Source: Lecanosticta acicola (taxonomy: Eukaryota; Ascomycota; Dothideomycetes; Mycosphaerellales; Mycosphaerellaceae). From it: a stretch of DNA of 64,000 bases. Below are positions 10,792 to 22,249 of the stretch, one piece after another. How positions within the stretch are numbered: the stretch's first letter is position 1; every line of letters begins with the position of its first letter. The stretch is from the NCBI GenBank assembly GCA_963674455.1, contig CAVMBE010000060.1, forward strand, positions 62,001 to 126,000. The letters are read 5' to 3'. Made by a program: the position numbers and the translations under genes. The notes beneath the pieces were generated by a model that saw only the letters and a list, made by a program, of their open reading frames with translations, searched no databases and was not told where the DNA came from.

Positions 10792-13700
10792 ATGGCTGCC
10801 CTCAATTCCAGCCCAAGCGGCTTCTCCTACGCCCAGGCCGCTCGCGGTCAGGCCTCGACGACAGCGTCCCAAACACCTTCGAGCAAGGTCACCTCAGGCA
10901 CAGCGACCCCGGCGACCGGCGGCTTCTCCGACCTCGGACCCAGTAGCAATTGGGCCGACGATGTCGAGGCCACAGTCGGAGAGAAGCCGTCAGATTCGCG
11001 TAAAGCAACCCAGGAGCAGAGCAAGCCTACACAGGCCAAGGATAGCGCCGTGGAGCGGGCCAAGTCCGAGAGCAGACCCCAAAATGGTTCGTCAGGAGTA
11101 TCATCACCAGACCTCACAGCCGCATCGAGCACCACTACTAATACCGATGATTCGTCTTCAGCGCCAAGCGGCACTTCGTCTTCGGACACCACTTGGGACA
11201 CCAAGTCACAATCCTCCGAGCCAGCGTGGATTGCCGAGCGCAAGGAGCGCCAGAGCAACCCATCCACAGAGGAGGGCAGAGGCAAGCGGGGCAAGAAAGA
11301 GTCAAGCGAGTCCAAGGAGTCCAAGGAGTCCAAAGAGCCCAGAGAGTCTAAGGATTCAAAGGATTCAGATGGACCTGCATTGCCGCAACCGCCACAGAAG
11401 CCTGTGGTCCTGCAGGAAGCTCCACCACCTGCATTCAACATTTGGGCAAAGCGTCTAGAGGATTCCAAGTGCAAGCCGGCCTCCACTTCTCCTCAGCAAG
11501 TACCAAAGCCCTCTGCAACAGCTTCTACGTCAGTGTCTCCAAATGAGAATCAACGCCCACGAGCCGACTCCAGAAGGAAAGCGAACTCGGTAACGAGCGT
11601 TTCTCGCGAGCCAGAGCCGCGGAACACTGTCGGAGGCGAAAGGAAGAAGTCGAATGGCTCCCAAGGTAAGCGCACCAAGACTACGAACGCAAGTTTTGAA
11701 GACTCAAGCCCAGCAACAGAAGACTCGACGTCGGCTACGTCCAATAAAGCGCTGCCTCGTGAGCATCAGAGTTTGCCCAACCTGGCTGCAGCGCCACCAT
11801 CTGTCAAGGATGAGATTTCGTGGCCTACACCCGAAAGTGCGCAGGAAAAGGAGCGAAAAGAAACATCTGCGGAGAAGGAATCAAAAGATGCCGAGGAGAA
11901 TGGCGACGCCGAGAGTGCATCTGGCGCGAAACCGCATCAAAAAACGAAGTGGAAGCCGATTCCGGTCACGCCTACCATCGTTTGGCAGACCGAAGAGATG
12001 AATCGGCCGCCGCGACAGGCAGGTGACAGAGGTGGCCGCGGTGGCAATTCTTCTCGCGGTAGGGGCGGCTTCCGTGGGGGTCAGAATGGATCGAAAGGTG
12101 GCGATCGGTCCGGCAGAAACAATGGGTCCCAGAGCGAAGGCGAGAATGGTACGCCGACAGGTCAGCGTGGTCGATCCGCAACCGTTGACCGCGAAAACAT
12201 GCCACCGCCCGCCAAGCCGTTCCGACAGTCTAGTGCAAGCGAAGCACGTGAAGCTCGCGGTCCGCGCGAGCAGGGTTCAATTGAGCGCCCAGGCAAGGAC
12301 GTGAAGAACGGTGCCATGACCCGAGATGACTCAAGCGCAGGGGCTGGAGCTGCAGGCGCGCGCCGGACGAAATCACCCGTCAAGATGGAATCATCGTTAT
12401 CCGACGACCGTCAAGACCTCAAAATCTCTGAACCAACCGCACGCCAAGCATCATCCACAAGCCAGACCGACGAAGCTCATGAAGGCGGCGAAGTCTCAAA
12501 AGAGAATCTCAGTGCTAAGCGAGGACCTTCTGATGGCAAGAAAGGCTATGACGGCTTCAATGGCAAGGAATGGAACGGCTCGTCTCGCGGTGCCAAGCGC
12601 GGCGGCCGCGGACGGGGAGGTTCACGAGAGTACAGCAACGCTCATCAGGCTAGCCAGCCCTTCCCCAACGGCCACTCTGATTTCTCAGGATACGGAGGAT
12701 TCTCGCAGTCACCGAGTGCGTACTCGACACCCCGTGGATTCAACTTTAGTCAGCAAGGTCGCGGAGGTTGGCGAGGCAACCCGCGTTCACAATCAATCCC
12801 CATTGACAATGCGTTCGGCGGTCGCGCTGCGCCATTCTGGCCTCAACAGCTTGCACCTGTGGCCCCGTATTATCCAGGCATGGTGGAGTACAATGGTATG
12901 CCAATCTCTGGCATGCCATACCCTCCCATGGGAGATCATCAACTTCTAGTTGACGCAGTGTCCGCCCAGCTGGAGTACTATTTCTCCCTGGACAACTTGC
13001 TGAAGGATTTGTTCTTACGCAAGAACATGGACTCTCAAGGGTTTGTCTTTCTTGATGTGATTGCGAACTTCAATCGCATCAAGCAGCTGACTGTGGACAA
13101 GGACCTCCTAAGGTCTGTCTGCTTGAAGTCTGAGAACATTGAGATCCGCGTCGGCGAGGATGGTAAAGAGCGTCTGCGGCCTCTCACCGGCTGGGAACAG
13201 TTCCTTTTGCCACTTGAGCAACGTGAGCCAACTGCACAGAACGCTGGTCCCAAAGAATTGCGCCAGCCCGAGCAGCCACATGTACAATTCTTCCATCCAT
13301 CGCCGAGCATGCGCGGACTTCCCTCGGCCGGCCCTTCAGGATCCCAGCGCAGATCTTATGACTCCGGCTATCACATGAACGGAGCTATGCCTTCATTCGC
13401 ACCGTTCTCGCCGCTCCCGGAGGCTGCCTATGGCGAGAGCTCGAACGGCGAAGAAGTGCGAGGCCGCGCTACCAAATCTCCCTTCCGCGACAACAGCGTT
13501 CCGCCAGGACATCAGTCTCTGGCTGAAGTCGCAGATGAGACCGACTTGGAGCCAGACGTCTTCCCGGATGAACACGCCAGCTCTCTCACGGTCGTCGTGA
13601 AGCCGCAGCCCCAGCGGCCTGCACATCATCATGTTGCTTCTCGCACATTCTCCAACGGCTCAATCGACACTCGGAGCATCTTCAGCGAGATCGAAAAGTC

Positions 13701-14325
13701 TACAGACGCCATTCCGCAGCCAAGTCTTAACGGAGATACTGTCGCGAATGGCGAGGGTGGTAGCCCAATCTTGTCCAGACACGCCAGCTCAAGTCTTCCT
13801 CGTTCCCCCGAGAAGGGCCTGCAGGGCTCTAACCTAACACTTCTGTGGGTCAAAGACAAGGAGATGCCTCAGGAGAAGCCCCCGCAAGATGCTACCTTGG
13901 AGTCGTATGTTTCGCTGCGGAATAAGGCTCTCTCCCAACGTCATGAGGCAGCCACGGGCACTTGCCCGTACGACCTCGACGTTCTCTACCAGTTCTGGTC
14001 TCACTTCCTGATCAGGAACTTCAATCGAAAGATGTACAGAGAGTTCAAAGGATACGCTCATAGCGACGGTCAGGATCGCCACACGGTCGTTGGACTGCAG
14101 AATCTCGTCCAGTTCTACGCCAAAGCCCTTGAGAGTGGCAATCCCATCCGCGATCAGGTCGTAAAGGACTACGTCAGCCTGGTCAATGCCGAACCGCCGA
14201 GTCTGCAGGGTCTTGCATTCAAGCAGCTTCGCCAGGCGTGGCGCAACGGTGCTTTGAACCTCAAGAACCGCAAGAAGTTGGCCGACATTGTGGACGAGAA
14301 GCTGAAGGCCCGACTGGAGTCGTAG
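10792..14325 (+). CDS. LARP1-type La-related RNA-binding protein
   Basis: A single-exon 1177-residue protein starting MAALNSSPSGFSYAQAARG. Residues 1-700 are low-complexity: Ser/Lys/Glu-rich, then Gly-Arg (RGG-type) stretches around 410-440 and 600-630. The La motif lies at about 716-800 (LVDAVSAQLEYYFSLDNLLKDLFLRKNMD split in the text, then GFVFLDVIANFNRIK and LTGWEQFLLP). A conserved C-terminal region at about 1035-1150 (DLDVLYQFWSHFLIRNFNRKM, KGYAHSDGQDRHTVVGLQNL) resembles the DM15 region of LARP1. Such proteins bind 5' ends or poly(A) of ribosomal-protein mRNAs and affect their translation and stability; budding yeast Sro9/Slf1 are shorter relatives. The role here is inferred from these domains. 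Confidence 0.88.
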   Translation: MAALNSSPSGFSYAQAARGQASTTASQTPSSKVTSGTATPATGGFSDLGPSSNWADDVEATVGEKPSDSRKATQEQSKPTQAKDSAVERAKSESRPQNGSSGVSSPDLTAASSTTTNTDDSSSAPSGTSSSDTTWDTKSQSSEPAWIAERKERQSNPSTEEGRGKRGKKESSESKESKESKEPRESKDSKDSDGPALPQPPQKPVVLQEAPPPAFNIWAKRLEDSKCKPASTSPQQVPKPSATASTSVSPNENQRPRADSRRKANSVTSVSREPEPRNTVGGERKKSNGSQGKRTKTTNASFEDSSPATEDSTSATSNKALPREHQSLPNLAAAPPSVKDEISWPTPESAQEKERKETSAEKESKDAEENGDAESASGAKPHQKTKWKPIPVTPTIVWQTEEMNRPPRQAGDRGGRGGNSSRGRGGFRGGQNGSKGGDRSGRNNGSQSEGENGTPTGQRGRSATVDRENMPPPAKPFRQSSASEAREARGPREQGSIERPGKDVKNGAMTRDDSSAGAGAAGARRTKSPVKMESSLSDDRQDLKISEPTARQASSTSQTDEAHEGGEVSKENLSAKRGPSDGKKGYDGFNGKEWNGSSRGAKRGGRGRGGSREYSNAHQASQPFPNGHSDFSGYGGFSQSPSAYSTPRGFNFSQQGRGGWRGNPRSQSIPIDNAFGGRAAPFWPQQLAPVAPYYPGMVEYNGMPISGMPYPPMGDHQLLVDAVSAQLEYYFSLDNLLKDLFLRKNMDSQGFVFLDVIANFNRIKQLTVDKDLLRSVCLKSENIEIRVGEDGKERLRPLTGWEQFLLPLEQREPTAQNAGPKELRQPEQPHVQFFHPSPSMRGLPSAGPSGSQRRSYDSGYHMNGAMPSFAPFSPLPEAAYGESSNGEEVRGRATKSPFRDNSVPPGHQSLAEVADETDLEPDVFPDEHASSLTVVVKPQPQRPAHHHVASRTFSNGSIDTRSIFSEIEKSTDAIPQPSLNGDTVANGEGGSPILSRHASSSLPRSPEKGLQGSNLTLLWVKDKEMPQEKPPQDATLESYVSLRNKALSQRHEAATGTCPYDLDVLYQFWSHFLIRNFNRKMYREFKGYAHSDGQDRHTVVGLQNLVQFYAKALESGNPIRDQVVKDYVSLVNAEPPSLQGLAFKQLRQAWRNGALNLKNRKKLADIVDEKLKARLES

Positions 14326-15490
14326 ATTACCATCGCTTGCCGGGACTAGGCAATCAGATCTACGATCCTGGACATGCACGGCTCGCGCGATGAGTCTACT
14401 TCAACTCCCAGACGGCCGAGTGCATTGAGTGGGACATTGTCCGACGGGCCCTGCAGATCTGGCGACGATGTGTGCATCAGTGGCCCAACTTCTTTCTTTT
14501 CGCTCCAATACGTCTTCATTTGCATCGCTGCTACGACGATGGATGCTTGGACTGCAGCTTTCTAGCCAGCGTGGAGGTGTTACTGGCGTTCATTGATTTC
14601 AGGAAAAGGCGGCATACTTCTCACTCGAACAAAAGCACGACTCTACACTTATCTTGTTGATTGACGATTACCGAGCATAGATCTGGGCGGGATGGCTGCT
14701 GGGATGGCGTTCGGGAACGGTCGATTGATAACTTCCTATCCTCTACTTCTGACTGGGGCTGTGTGGATGGACGGTACGGTTTCATGGATTCGACGGAATG
14801 AGTGATCAGAGTGAAATGGCCTTCGGCGGACACCAATGACGGGAAGGCGACTGTGTACCCATGGGATCTTCACTCCTCGAGGAGCGTCGCCTTGCCCACG
14901 AAGCGACGGAGCTGGAGGCCAACTTGATTTTGCTAGTGGTGGGCAGATGCTGGGACGGCCGAGACGGCAGCGATCTCAGACTGCCCGCACTTCTTTTTGC
15001 GACACTTGTGAATTACGAATGGCTTTTTGGTGTGTTCGCATAGCGACATAGCGACGAAGGCGGAAAAAGCCACCCGAGTATCTTTCACAGAGGGACATTA
15101 TTGCGTGCGTGCCTTGATTATAGTTCAAAGATGGGCCTTCCACCGAAGCGGCAATTACTTTCGATGTCTTGGATCGCAAGATCCGAGCATGGGGATTTGT
15201 GCTTCGGGTGCAACGAAAGGAAGCCGTTGGACGTGTAGATAGGCCATCAAGTAGATGGCGCAGACCGATGGCAAAGTTTCCTTCCTCCCTCACTTGTCGT
15301 CCGCGTGCCATTTCCATGTGACGAGAGCGGCTTACCTGAAATGGGGGGCCCGCCTCCGCTCCTGCGGCCGACCTCTTATAAATTTTTCCAACGACACCTC
15401 AACTCGTTTCCATCACAAACCCCAGCCAACACGCCCGACCGTCTGAGACGTTGCTGCTGCCCGGGCGTGCGTAAAACCAAAAATCTCACC
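14326..15490. other. Intergenic region
   Basis: 3' region of the LARP1-like gene and promoter of the HAD phosphatase gene. A TATAAA-like element (CTTATAAATTT) lies at about 15374-15384, some 110 bp upstream of the next ATG. No gene is seen on either strand. Confidence 0.5.
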
Positions 15491-15853
15491 ATGCCTCCTC
15501 ATCATCACGAAGACAACGATTTCTCTGCACCGCCAGAGGTAAGGTCACGCCGGCCGCTTGGAATGGAATGGAATGGACACACACACACACACACACACAC
15601 ACAGACCTTTTCTGTTCCAATCGAGACGCCACTGAACTGAACTGAACTGAACTGACATGTGGTGGTGGGCCGCAGGTGCATGAGTTCGCGGCCCTGCTGT
15701 TCGACATGGACGGCACCATCATCGATTCGACCGCCGCGATCGTGAAGCACTGGCAGCAGATTGGGGAGGAAATCGGCGTCCCTGGCGATGGTACGTATAC
15801 ACCTACCTACCTACCAGAACCCAGCTCGTCTCCCTCCCTCCTACAGCCAGAAG

Positions 15854-15885
<32 letters not shown>

Positions 15886-16542
15886 CCGTCGACTAACACG
15901 AAATGTTTTTCCAAAGAAATCCTCAAAACCTCCCACGGCCGTCGGAGTATCGACGTGCTCGCGCTGCTGGCCCCGCAGCGCGCGACTTGGGACTACGTCT
16001 GCGCGGCCGAGGGCCGGATTCCGATCGCGTATGGGGACGACGCCACGGAAATTCCGGGCAGTCGCGCGCTGCTGGAGCAATTGGAAGACGCCAAAGTGCC
16101 TTGGGCGATCGTGACTTCGGGCACGAGGCCGCTGGTGACCGGCTGGTTGGGGAGGATGCGGCTTGCGTTGCCCGGGAATTTGGTGAGCGCCGAGGAGGTG
16201 AGCAGGGGGAAGCCGGATCCGGAATGTTATCGGGTGGGGGCGAGGCGGTTGGGGTTTGATGATGGGGGTGGTGATGGTGATGGTGATGGTGGTGGTGGTG
16301 GTGGTCGTCGCCGCGGCGGCGAGATTTTGGTGCTGGAGGATGCGCCGAGTGGGATCCGCGCGGGCAAGGCGGCGGGGTATAGGGTGGTTGCGCTGGCCAC
16401 GACGCATGCTGTCCAGGAGTTGAGGCTTTCGGGGGCGGATTGGATTGTGAGGGACATGAGGAGCGTGAGATTTTTGGGCAAGGATGCGGAGACGGGACGG
16501 GTCAGTATCGAGATCAGGGATGCGTTGTTGATGGCAGCATGA
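15491..16542 (+). CDS. HAD-superfamily sugar/glycerol-phosphate phosphatase (GPP1/DOG type)
   Basis: Exons 15491-15538, 15676-15790 and 15917-16542 give 262 residues. HAD motif I is FDMDGTIIDST with the nucleophile Asp and the +2 Asp; motif II is IVTSGTR; the motif III Lys lies in SRGKPDPECY; motif IV is VLEDAPSGIRAGKAAGY. The HGRRSIDVL segment and overall length match glycerol-3-phosphatase (Gpp1) and 2-deoxyglucose-6-phosphatase; the precise substrate cannot be told. Intron 2 (GTACGT, CTAAC branch, CCAAAG) contains a CAA repeat, is 126 nt long and has no stop, so the genome reads through it as a poly-Gln insertion. I treat it as an intron because splicing joins GVPGD to EILKTSHGRRS, as in homologues. 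An acidic/Gly run encoded at 16257-16320 inserts before motif IV. Confidence 0.86.
15577..15655. repeat. (AC)n and (GAACT)n tracts in the first intron of the phosphatase gene
   Basis: An AC repeat at 15577-15602 and a GAACT pentamer repeat at about 15631-15655, both inside the 137-bp intron 15539-15675. Confidence 0.85.
15852..15886. repeat. (CAA)n tract in the second intron of the phosphatase gene
   Basis: About eleven ACA/CAA units inside intron 15791-15916. If retained they would encode about ten consecutive Gln residues. Confidence 0.85.
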
Positions 16543-16718
16543 GGGGATCGAGAAAGGGGTTGGTTGGTTGTGTTGTGGCCTCTCGGAGCGCATCGAGCGA
16601 ACGATAGACTTAGAATAGAGGATAGAAGATAGACGCGGCCATGATTACGAGCAGGAACGTTTGTGTGCAGCGTTGGGTTTTTAGAGAATAGAGAGAAGAC
16701 TGCAGACAGTGGATTCTG

Positions 16719-19077
16719 TCAACCCCTTACGCTTAACCCACCCACTGCTCCTCCATTCGCGTTCCCACACTTCATCTCTCGTCCTTCCCGCTCCGCCTTC
16801 TTCCTCTGCCACGCCTCATGCAGAGCTTCCTTCACCGTCCTCTCCCCGTCCTCATAGTTGGCAATACACACCTGGACGAGCGTATCCACCTGCTCCGGCG
16901 TCCAGACCAGATTATAGCTCCCGGAGAACTTGGCCGTGCTGGGGTCGAAATCCCTCACGGCCCGCTCATTCGGCAACAACGGCATATAGATCATCGTGCA
17001 CGCTCGCCCATACACGGGCGCGGGGGGATTCCTGACCGTGCGTCCGTACGAGTCCACGACCGTCTCGGGCCGCTCGGTCGGCACGCCGTCGTAGATCTGA
17101 GCGTAGAGGCCGTGGAAGCGATCGGGGTCCTGTTCGTCGTCGGAGGGTTTGAGATCCGGGTGGCGGCGTGTGAATTGGAGGCCGCGGCGGGAACCGATCT
17201 GGGCGACGCGTTCGGGGAAGGTGTCCTTTTGGACGTCGCTGGAGGCGTCCATGTTGATGATCACGTCGGCTTGGCGGGCCGGGTGTAGGAGGACGTAGGT
17301 GGGGCAGTTGTTGTCCATTCCCGAGTCGATGAGGTGGATTCGAGGAGAATTCTCGAGACCAGGCGGGCGGCCGACATCGGGAGATACGTGAGTGTACTGG
17401 TACATGAAATTGCTGCGCGGTTGGTCAGAAAACATTGGACGGAAGAGAGCGGACAGATCTGGCACGTACTTACTGCTCATTGCATGCGTGAAGAGGATGG
17501 TGGTTCTGGAACTCCTCTGTGCCCTCTTTGCCCCAGAATTTGGTCACCGCATGTGCCATTTTCCGAATCGAATTGCCCAGAAAGCCAGATGGGAGATTCC
17601 GGCTGATCGTGGAGATGTACGAAGTCAGAGGGCCAGCTGGAGCACTCGTCGCCAAGCCCAAGAGCAAAGCCAGAGATTGCTCCGGGAGTTGCATTGTGGA
17701 CTTTCCTTCCTTGAAAGGTCTTCCAAAGCCCCAAGTCGGCACCCAGGCTTCAATCTCGTCGCATCCGACCTCATAGGGGGTGAACTCAAACCACTGAAAC
17801 CACGCGTCGGCAGCGTCGGCGTGGTCTCCGGTCGAGTGGTCTGGCTCTTTGAATGGGTGCTCCTTGTCTTCCCAGTCTTTCCAGGGCCTTTCGTGCCGGA
17901 TAGCCGTCATGATGGGCAATGGCTCACGACCGCTATCGGTGTATTCGCGCGCGCTTGAGAATCTATACCACGTTTTCTGGAAGCCTGCGACCTCGTTGTT
18001 GGCGTGGCCTCCGGGATGGCTTGCCGGGTCGTCTTGGAAGAAGATCCATCCTGTTGTGAAGACGGAGTAAAGATCCATGGCTACGGTCTGGAGTCCGCTT
18101 TTGCTCTTTTGGATGAGCGGTCCTAGCTGAAAATGATCGTACAAATTATTGGAAAAGTCGTAGGAAGGACATGGGCACTTACGGTGACTCTTGCGCCTCC
18201 AGGAGCGCTCAAGATAGTCCTAATAGCGTCGCCCGATAGAGGATGATATGGGTGGAAGCGCTTCTTACAGTGGTCGATCACGGCTTGCATGCTGCCTTTC
18301 CCTATAGTATAGTATGCAGCCAGTGACCAGCAAGCTCCAGAAACGCCGGAGACATAGCTCAAGCAATCCCACAGGCCACTCCGCTTGAATTGCTCGCAGT
18401 AGCCCAAGGTTCCTATCATGGCTCTGAACCCGCCGCCACTTCCTCCAAAGGAGACGGTAGGGACGTCTTGTGGATCCACATCCTCGGGTTTCAGGCCGAG
18501 ATACTTGGCAAAGTTATCTCTCGCCGTGACTTTCCTTTTGGCGAGGAAAGCCTGCTCTTCCGGGCAAAGATCAAGACCACGTCGGACCTCTGCTACTTTC
18601 TGAATCTCGGGAAAGATCTTCGGGTCGTTGATTTCGTGCGCCACGCGAGTCTCCAGAGCTGTCATGCCACCCATGATCTTGATGTCCGTAATGGCCTCCG
18701 GGAATGCGGGTTTGATGACCTTCTGATAGAAAGCGGAGGACTTTCTCTTGAACATGTTGTCTTTCTTGGGCGCGCCATCGTGCGTTTCCATCCTCTGGAA
18801 GTCCTTCTCGAGGTCCTCGGTCGAATTGTTGAGATCTTGCTGCTCGTGGACCTTCTGTTCGTACTGTCGCTGCTCCTCGGTCTGCGACGCCCGAGTATCT
18901 CTTTGGTTGCGCCTCAGTGAGATTGTGTTCAGTGGCTCGTCTCGCGTTCAGAGTACCTACTGCATAGTCGGCATGCTTGCGGTCGCCCAGACTGCTTCCG
19001 ACCGTTTGCGAATCGGACTCGAAATGGGTCGCGGTGGGCGATATTGCAGCAGGTGATATCAATCGAGCATAGAGCAT
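16719..19077 (-). CDS. Cytosolic phospholipase A2-like (lysophospholipase catalytic domain) protein
   Basis: Minus-strand exons: 19077..18957 (5' junction uncertain), 18898..18183, 18126..17474, 17412..16719; 727 residues with consistent phases. The catalytic domain begins around residue 145 with SFGGSGGGFRAMIGTLGYCE (oxyanion Gly-rich loop), then SYVSGVSGACWSLAAYY, where the Ser of GVSGA is the expected nucleophile, and IHLIDSGMDNNCP near residue 510, supplying the catalytic Asp. This is the PLA2_B fold of cPLA2 and fungal phospholipase B, which hydrolyses phospholipids and lysophospholipids. No secretion signal is obvious: the start MLYARLISPAAI is short and could be a mitochondrial targeting sequence, which is a guess. 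A charged Gln/Glu-rich helix precedes the catalytic domain. Intron 18182..18127 has GTAAGT..TTTCAG; intron 17473..17413 has GTAAGT..GCGCAG. The gene converges on the HAD phosphatase with 176 bp between stops. Confidence 0.84.
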
Positions 19078-19313
19078 CAGCTTATCGAGTCCGCACTTTG
19101 TCAAGAGTGCGTGACATGAGGGCACGAGGAGGGTTTTGAAGCCTCCGACATGGCAACGCAGGACAGAGCAACCAATGGCGTCTGGCCTGGAAGCACGAGG
19201 TCGAAGCTCTCTAAGCTGGCTCCCAGACTTCCGCCAGCTGCACGTGATTGCGCGTATCAACCAGGTCTTCAGTGTCGTATGCTTCATGACCCTGTCTTCC
19301 GCCACAACCATTG

Positions 19314-19348
19314 CAGCTCAGCTCAGCTCAGCTCAGCTCAGCTCAGCT
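19314..19348. repeat. (AGCTC)n pentanucleotide repeat
   Basis: Seven AGCTC units in tandem, in the 5' region of the phospholipase gene. Confidence 0.9.
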
Positions 19349-21385
19349 CTCATGATGGAGCGTGAACAGGAAAGATGCTGCCGACATCAGGTCTTCGCCA
19401 GGGCAAGACAGAAGGCGTTCTCGATTGTGGACACAATCTCGAAAATAACGATCACCAGGGAAACCTCTTCCATACCCCGCGCGAAGGAGGGTCGGGAGAG
19501 CCATATCGCTCAGCTTTGCGCATGTGGATAAGTTATCGTCGGAGTGGCGCATGCGCGTCCTCGCCGATCAGTCGACAAGCAAGTTTGTCCCGTGGCTCCT
19601 GTTTCAGCAACGTCGGTCTCGAAACGCGAATGCGCCTCACTCGAATTGTGGTGTGGTCGCAGCTATATGTTGGGGAGTATAAGTGTCGACACTGCATCCG
19701 ACGTCGTCATGTAGGAACACGGAAAGGACGGTCGGATAGCGGCATCCCTGGCATATCTCGGTTCTTCCAGCGTGTCGGCGTCGGAAGCTGCCGAGTGCAG
19801 CAGTCGGCCTCTGTCGGTCTGACTCGACATGATGATCAGCCCTTATCACTCCTGAGCTATGCAGCAGGTCGGGTCTGCAGCTCCCAGCAGACAGAGGAGG
19901 AGCACGGATTCCTCGAGACGGCACTGATCAGGGAAGCGCAAGATGAATGTTTGATTCGCTGTACGACTGTGTGATGATGAGAGTTGTTCTATCTTGGCGC
20001 GGTTGCACCAGATGGAAGTGTGTGGGCAATCCCGAGAGGCCGTGTCTTCCTGCAAGGGCAAGGAACAACCTGGGGCAGGACAAAGTCTGTTCAGGGGACT
20101 CTGTCCACAGACTACTGGGTACAAGTACATACATACGTACCATCTGGGCCAGCAGGTACGTACCTGGTGCAGAGTTGAGATGGCAGCGGTGGGGTTCGAA
20201 TGTTGGGGAGGGTGGTATGATGATAGCATTACTTTTTCGACGACATAACATGGTGGAAGGCTAATTCGCGTCGCACCGGCCAATCTCGGGCGAGGCAGAC
20301 GGGGCAGACAGGGCAGCAGCACGACGTGTACTGTACAGCGAAGTGCGTGGAGATTTCCTGTGATGCGGGCGTGCCACGGTGTGCGTTCCGATGACATGGC
20401 ACGCATGGCGACGCACACTGCAATTTGCATTGCAGCGGCTCGGCTGGCTGGAGCACAGAGGAGGGGAGCGAGCGGACAGCACGAGCGGTGCTGGACTCAC
20501 CGCGCGGGCCGACTTGGCGCACCTCTCGCCGATGCGCGGGGCTGAGGGCGGGCGGCACATGGTGTGATTGGCGTCAGAAGCGACGGCCGGTCGGCCCGCC
20601 AGCGGGAGAGATGATGTCAAGGACGCACTCTGCGACACCGCGTGCCGTGCCCGGAGTGCCGTATACGACGCCGGGCGCGTAGATAGTACGGAGGAGGAGT
20701 GGACGTACGGTAGACGTGCGGTCGTCATGATTCACTGTTCATCATCCGTGTTCATCATTCATCTTCATCAATCATGTTATATCATGCAATGCTCATCAAA
20801 GCGAGGGCGTAGTTCCAAATCAGCAGCGTTGATCTTCCCGACTCGCCGCGGGACAAGCCCCGGACGGGACGCATCTCAAGCCATCTCAAGGCCTAGGCAA
20901 TCTCAGGCTAAACCCGATAGTCGATAGGCCGCGCTCGGTGCCGGTATACATAGTCAGGGCAGGAAGTTGGCTATTATTATAGTCGGGAATTGCTGGCTCC
21001 TTTTCGGCTCCTGGCGCGGCGCTGGCAGCAGCAACAAGACAAGAAGCGAAGCGTGCGAGGCGGACGGGCAGCGCGTATTTCGCCACGCAGAGCACATGTT
21101 CTCGCGATGCAGTTCTCGCTTCGCAGAGCACGTGTTCAGTAGGTAGCGTAGCATCCGTGATATCTCTCCGTGCATCGCAAATGGCAGCAGGGTAAAAATA
21201 GGATAGGAGCGTGGCCGGCCAATGAGGAGCGAGCAGATGGCCCGTACCCGCTGACGAAGTGTGCTGCCTGTGTGCTGTGCTGCTGCGTTGTTGTGCGAGG
21301 CGCCTGTACTGTACTGTACCCTGCCCTGCACACACGGAGCGGCACAGCGGCAAGACTCCCGGTGGGTACCTTACTGTAAGCAGCT

Positions 21386-21530
21386 GCGACGGCGACGGCG
21401 ACTGCGACTGCGACTGCGACTGCGACTGCTACCCTTACTGCTACTGTTACTGCTGCTACTATCGCTACCTACTGTTATCGCTACCGCTACCGCTCCCGCT
21501 ACTGCTACTGCTACTGCTATACTGCTGCGT
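21386..21530. repeat. Degenerate GCGACT / GCTACT repeat tract
   Basis: GCGACG and TGCGAC hexamers grade into CTACTG and CTACCG units over about 140 bp. The tract is non-coding and lies about 0.8 kb upstream of the homeobox start codon. Confidence 0.8.
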
Positions 21531-21633
21531 TTCGTCGCGACACTACCTACCACCTCTCCTACCTCTCACTAGCCTATTCCTACCACTTCCCTCCATCTCT
21601 CACACTCTCCGCTTCCATCCACTTCCTCACTCC

Positions 21634-21690
21634 CTTCACCTCACCTCACCTCACTTTACCTCCTCTCACCTCACCTCACCTCACCTCCCC
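21634..21690. repeat. (TCACC)n pentanucleotide repeat
   Basis: About ten CTCAC units with one interruption, in the CT-rich leader of the homeobox gene. Confidence 0.85.
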
Positions 21691-21905
21691 TCGCCACCCA
21701 CGCTCGCTACTCCGCACTCCTCGCCTGCCGCCGCTCCACTCGTTTCCCTCGTCGCCTGCACCCCGTCCCCCTCCTCGCCCCGGCCCATCGACAACGGCAA
21801 GTCTCTCGCTTGCTTCCGCGGAGTCTGGGCCCGCTGCTGGGCTGACCTGACCTGGCCGCGCATCGTCGACGACCTGCGACGGGCCACCTAGAGCATCACG
21901 ACAGG

Positions 21906-22003
21906 CTACAGCCAGCATCCAGCATCCAGCATCCAGCGCACAGTAGTATCCAGCATACGGTATCCAGCATACGGTATCCAGCATACAGCACCCAGCATCC
22001 AGC
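21906..22003. repeat. Imperfect ATCCAGC / ATACGGT repeats
   Basis: Repeated ATCCAGC, then TATCCAGCATACGG units over about 100 bp in the leader of the homeobox gene. Confidence 0.8.
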
Positions 22004-22249
22004 CCGGCGCTCACCCTCCGCTCACCCTCACCCTCACCCTCTCTCTTGCGCGCTGCGCTGTGCTACGCTGCCCAGCCGGCTTGTGAGCCAGCCCGGTCCT
22101 GCTGGGAAGGCAGCGGAGACTCCTCCTCAGCCTTGCAACCCTCCCTCCTACCGCCTGCACAGCCAGCCGCGACCCCGACCGCGACCCCGAACCCCAACCC
22201 CGACCACCGCAAAGGTAGGTAGCTTGGCTCGCACCAGACGCCGTCCGAC

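Larger units (their letters stand above)
19078..22249. other. 3.1 kb GC- and pyrimidine-rich region upstream of the homeobox gene
   Basis: No recognisable gene lies on either strand despite several open frames. The right half is dense in simple repeats and CT-rich tracts, as in long promoters and leaders of fungal transcription-factor genes. It probably contains the homeobox gene promoter and a long leader, plus the start region of the phospholipase gene at its left edge. Confidence 0.5.

Noticed and set aside
15841..16593. 250-codon minus-strand frame opposite the HAD phosphatase
   Set aside because: Antisense shadow with repeat-derived Thr and Leu runs.
19375..19974. 199-codon plus-strand frame with an ATG
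   Set aside because: Composition is Arg/Ser/Gly-rich without motif, and a long minus frame overlaps; insufficient support for a gene.
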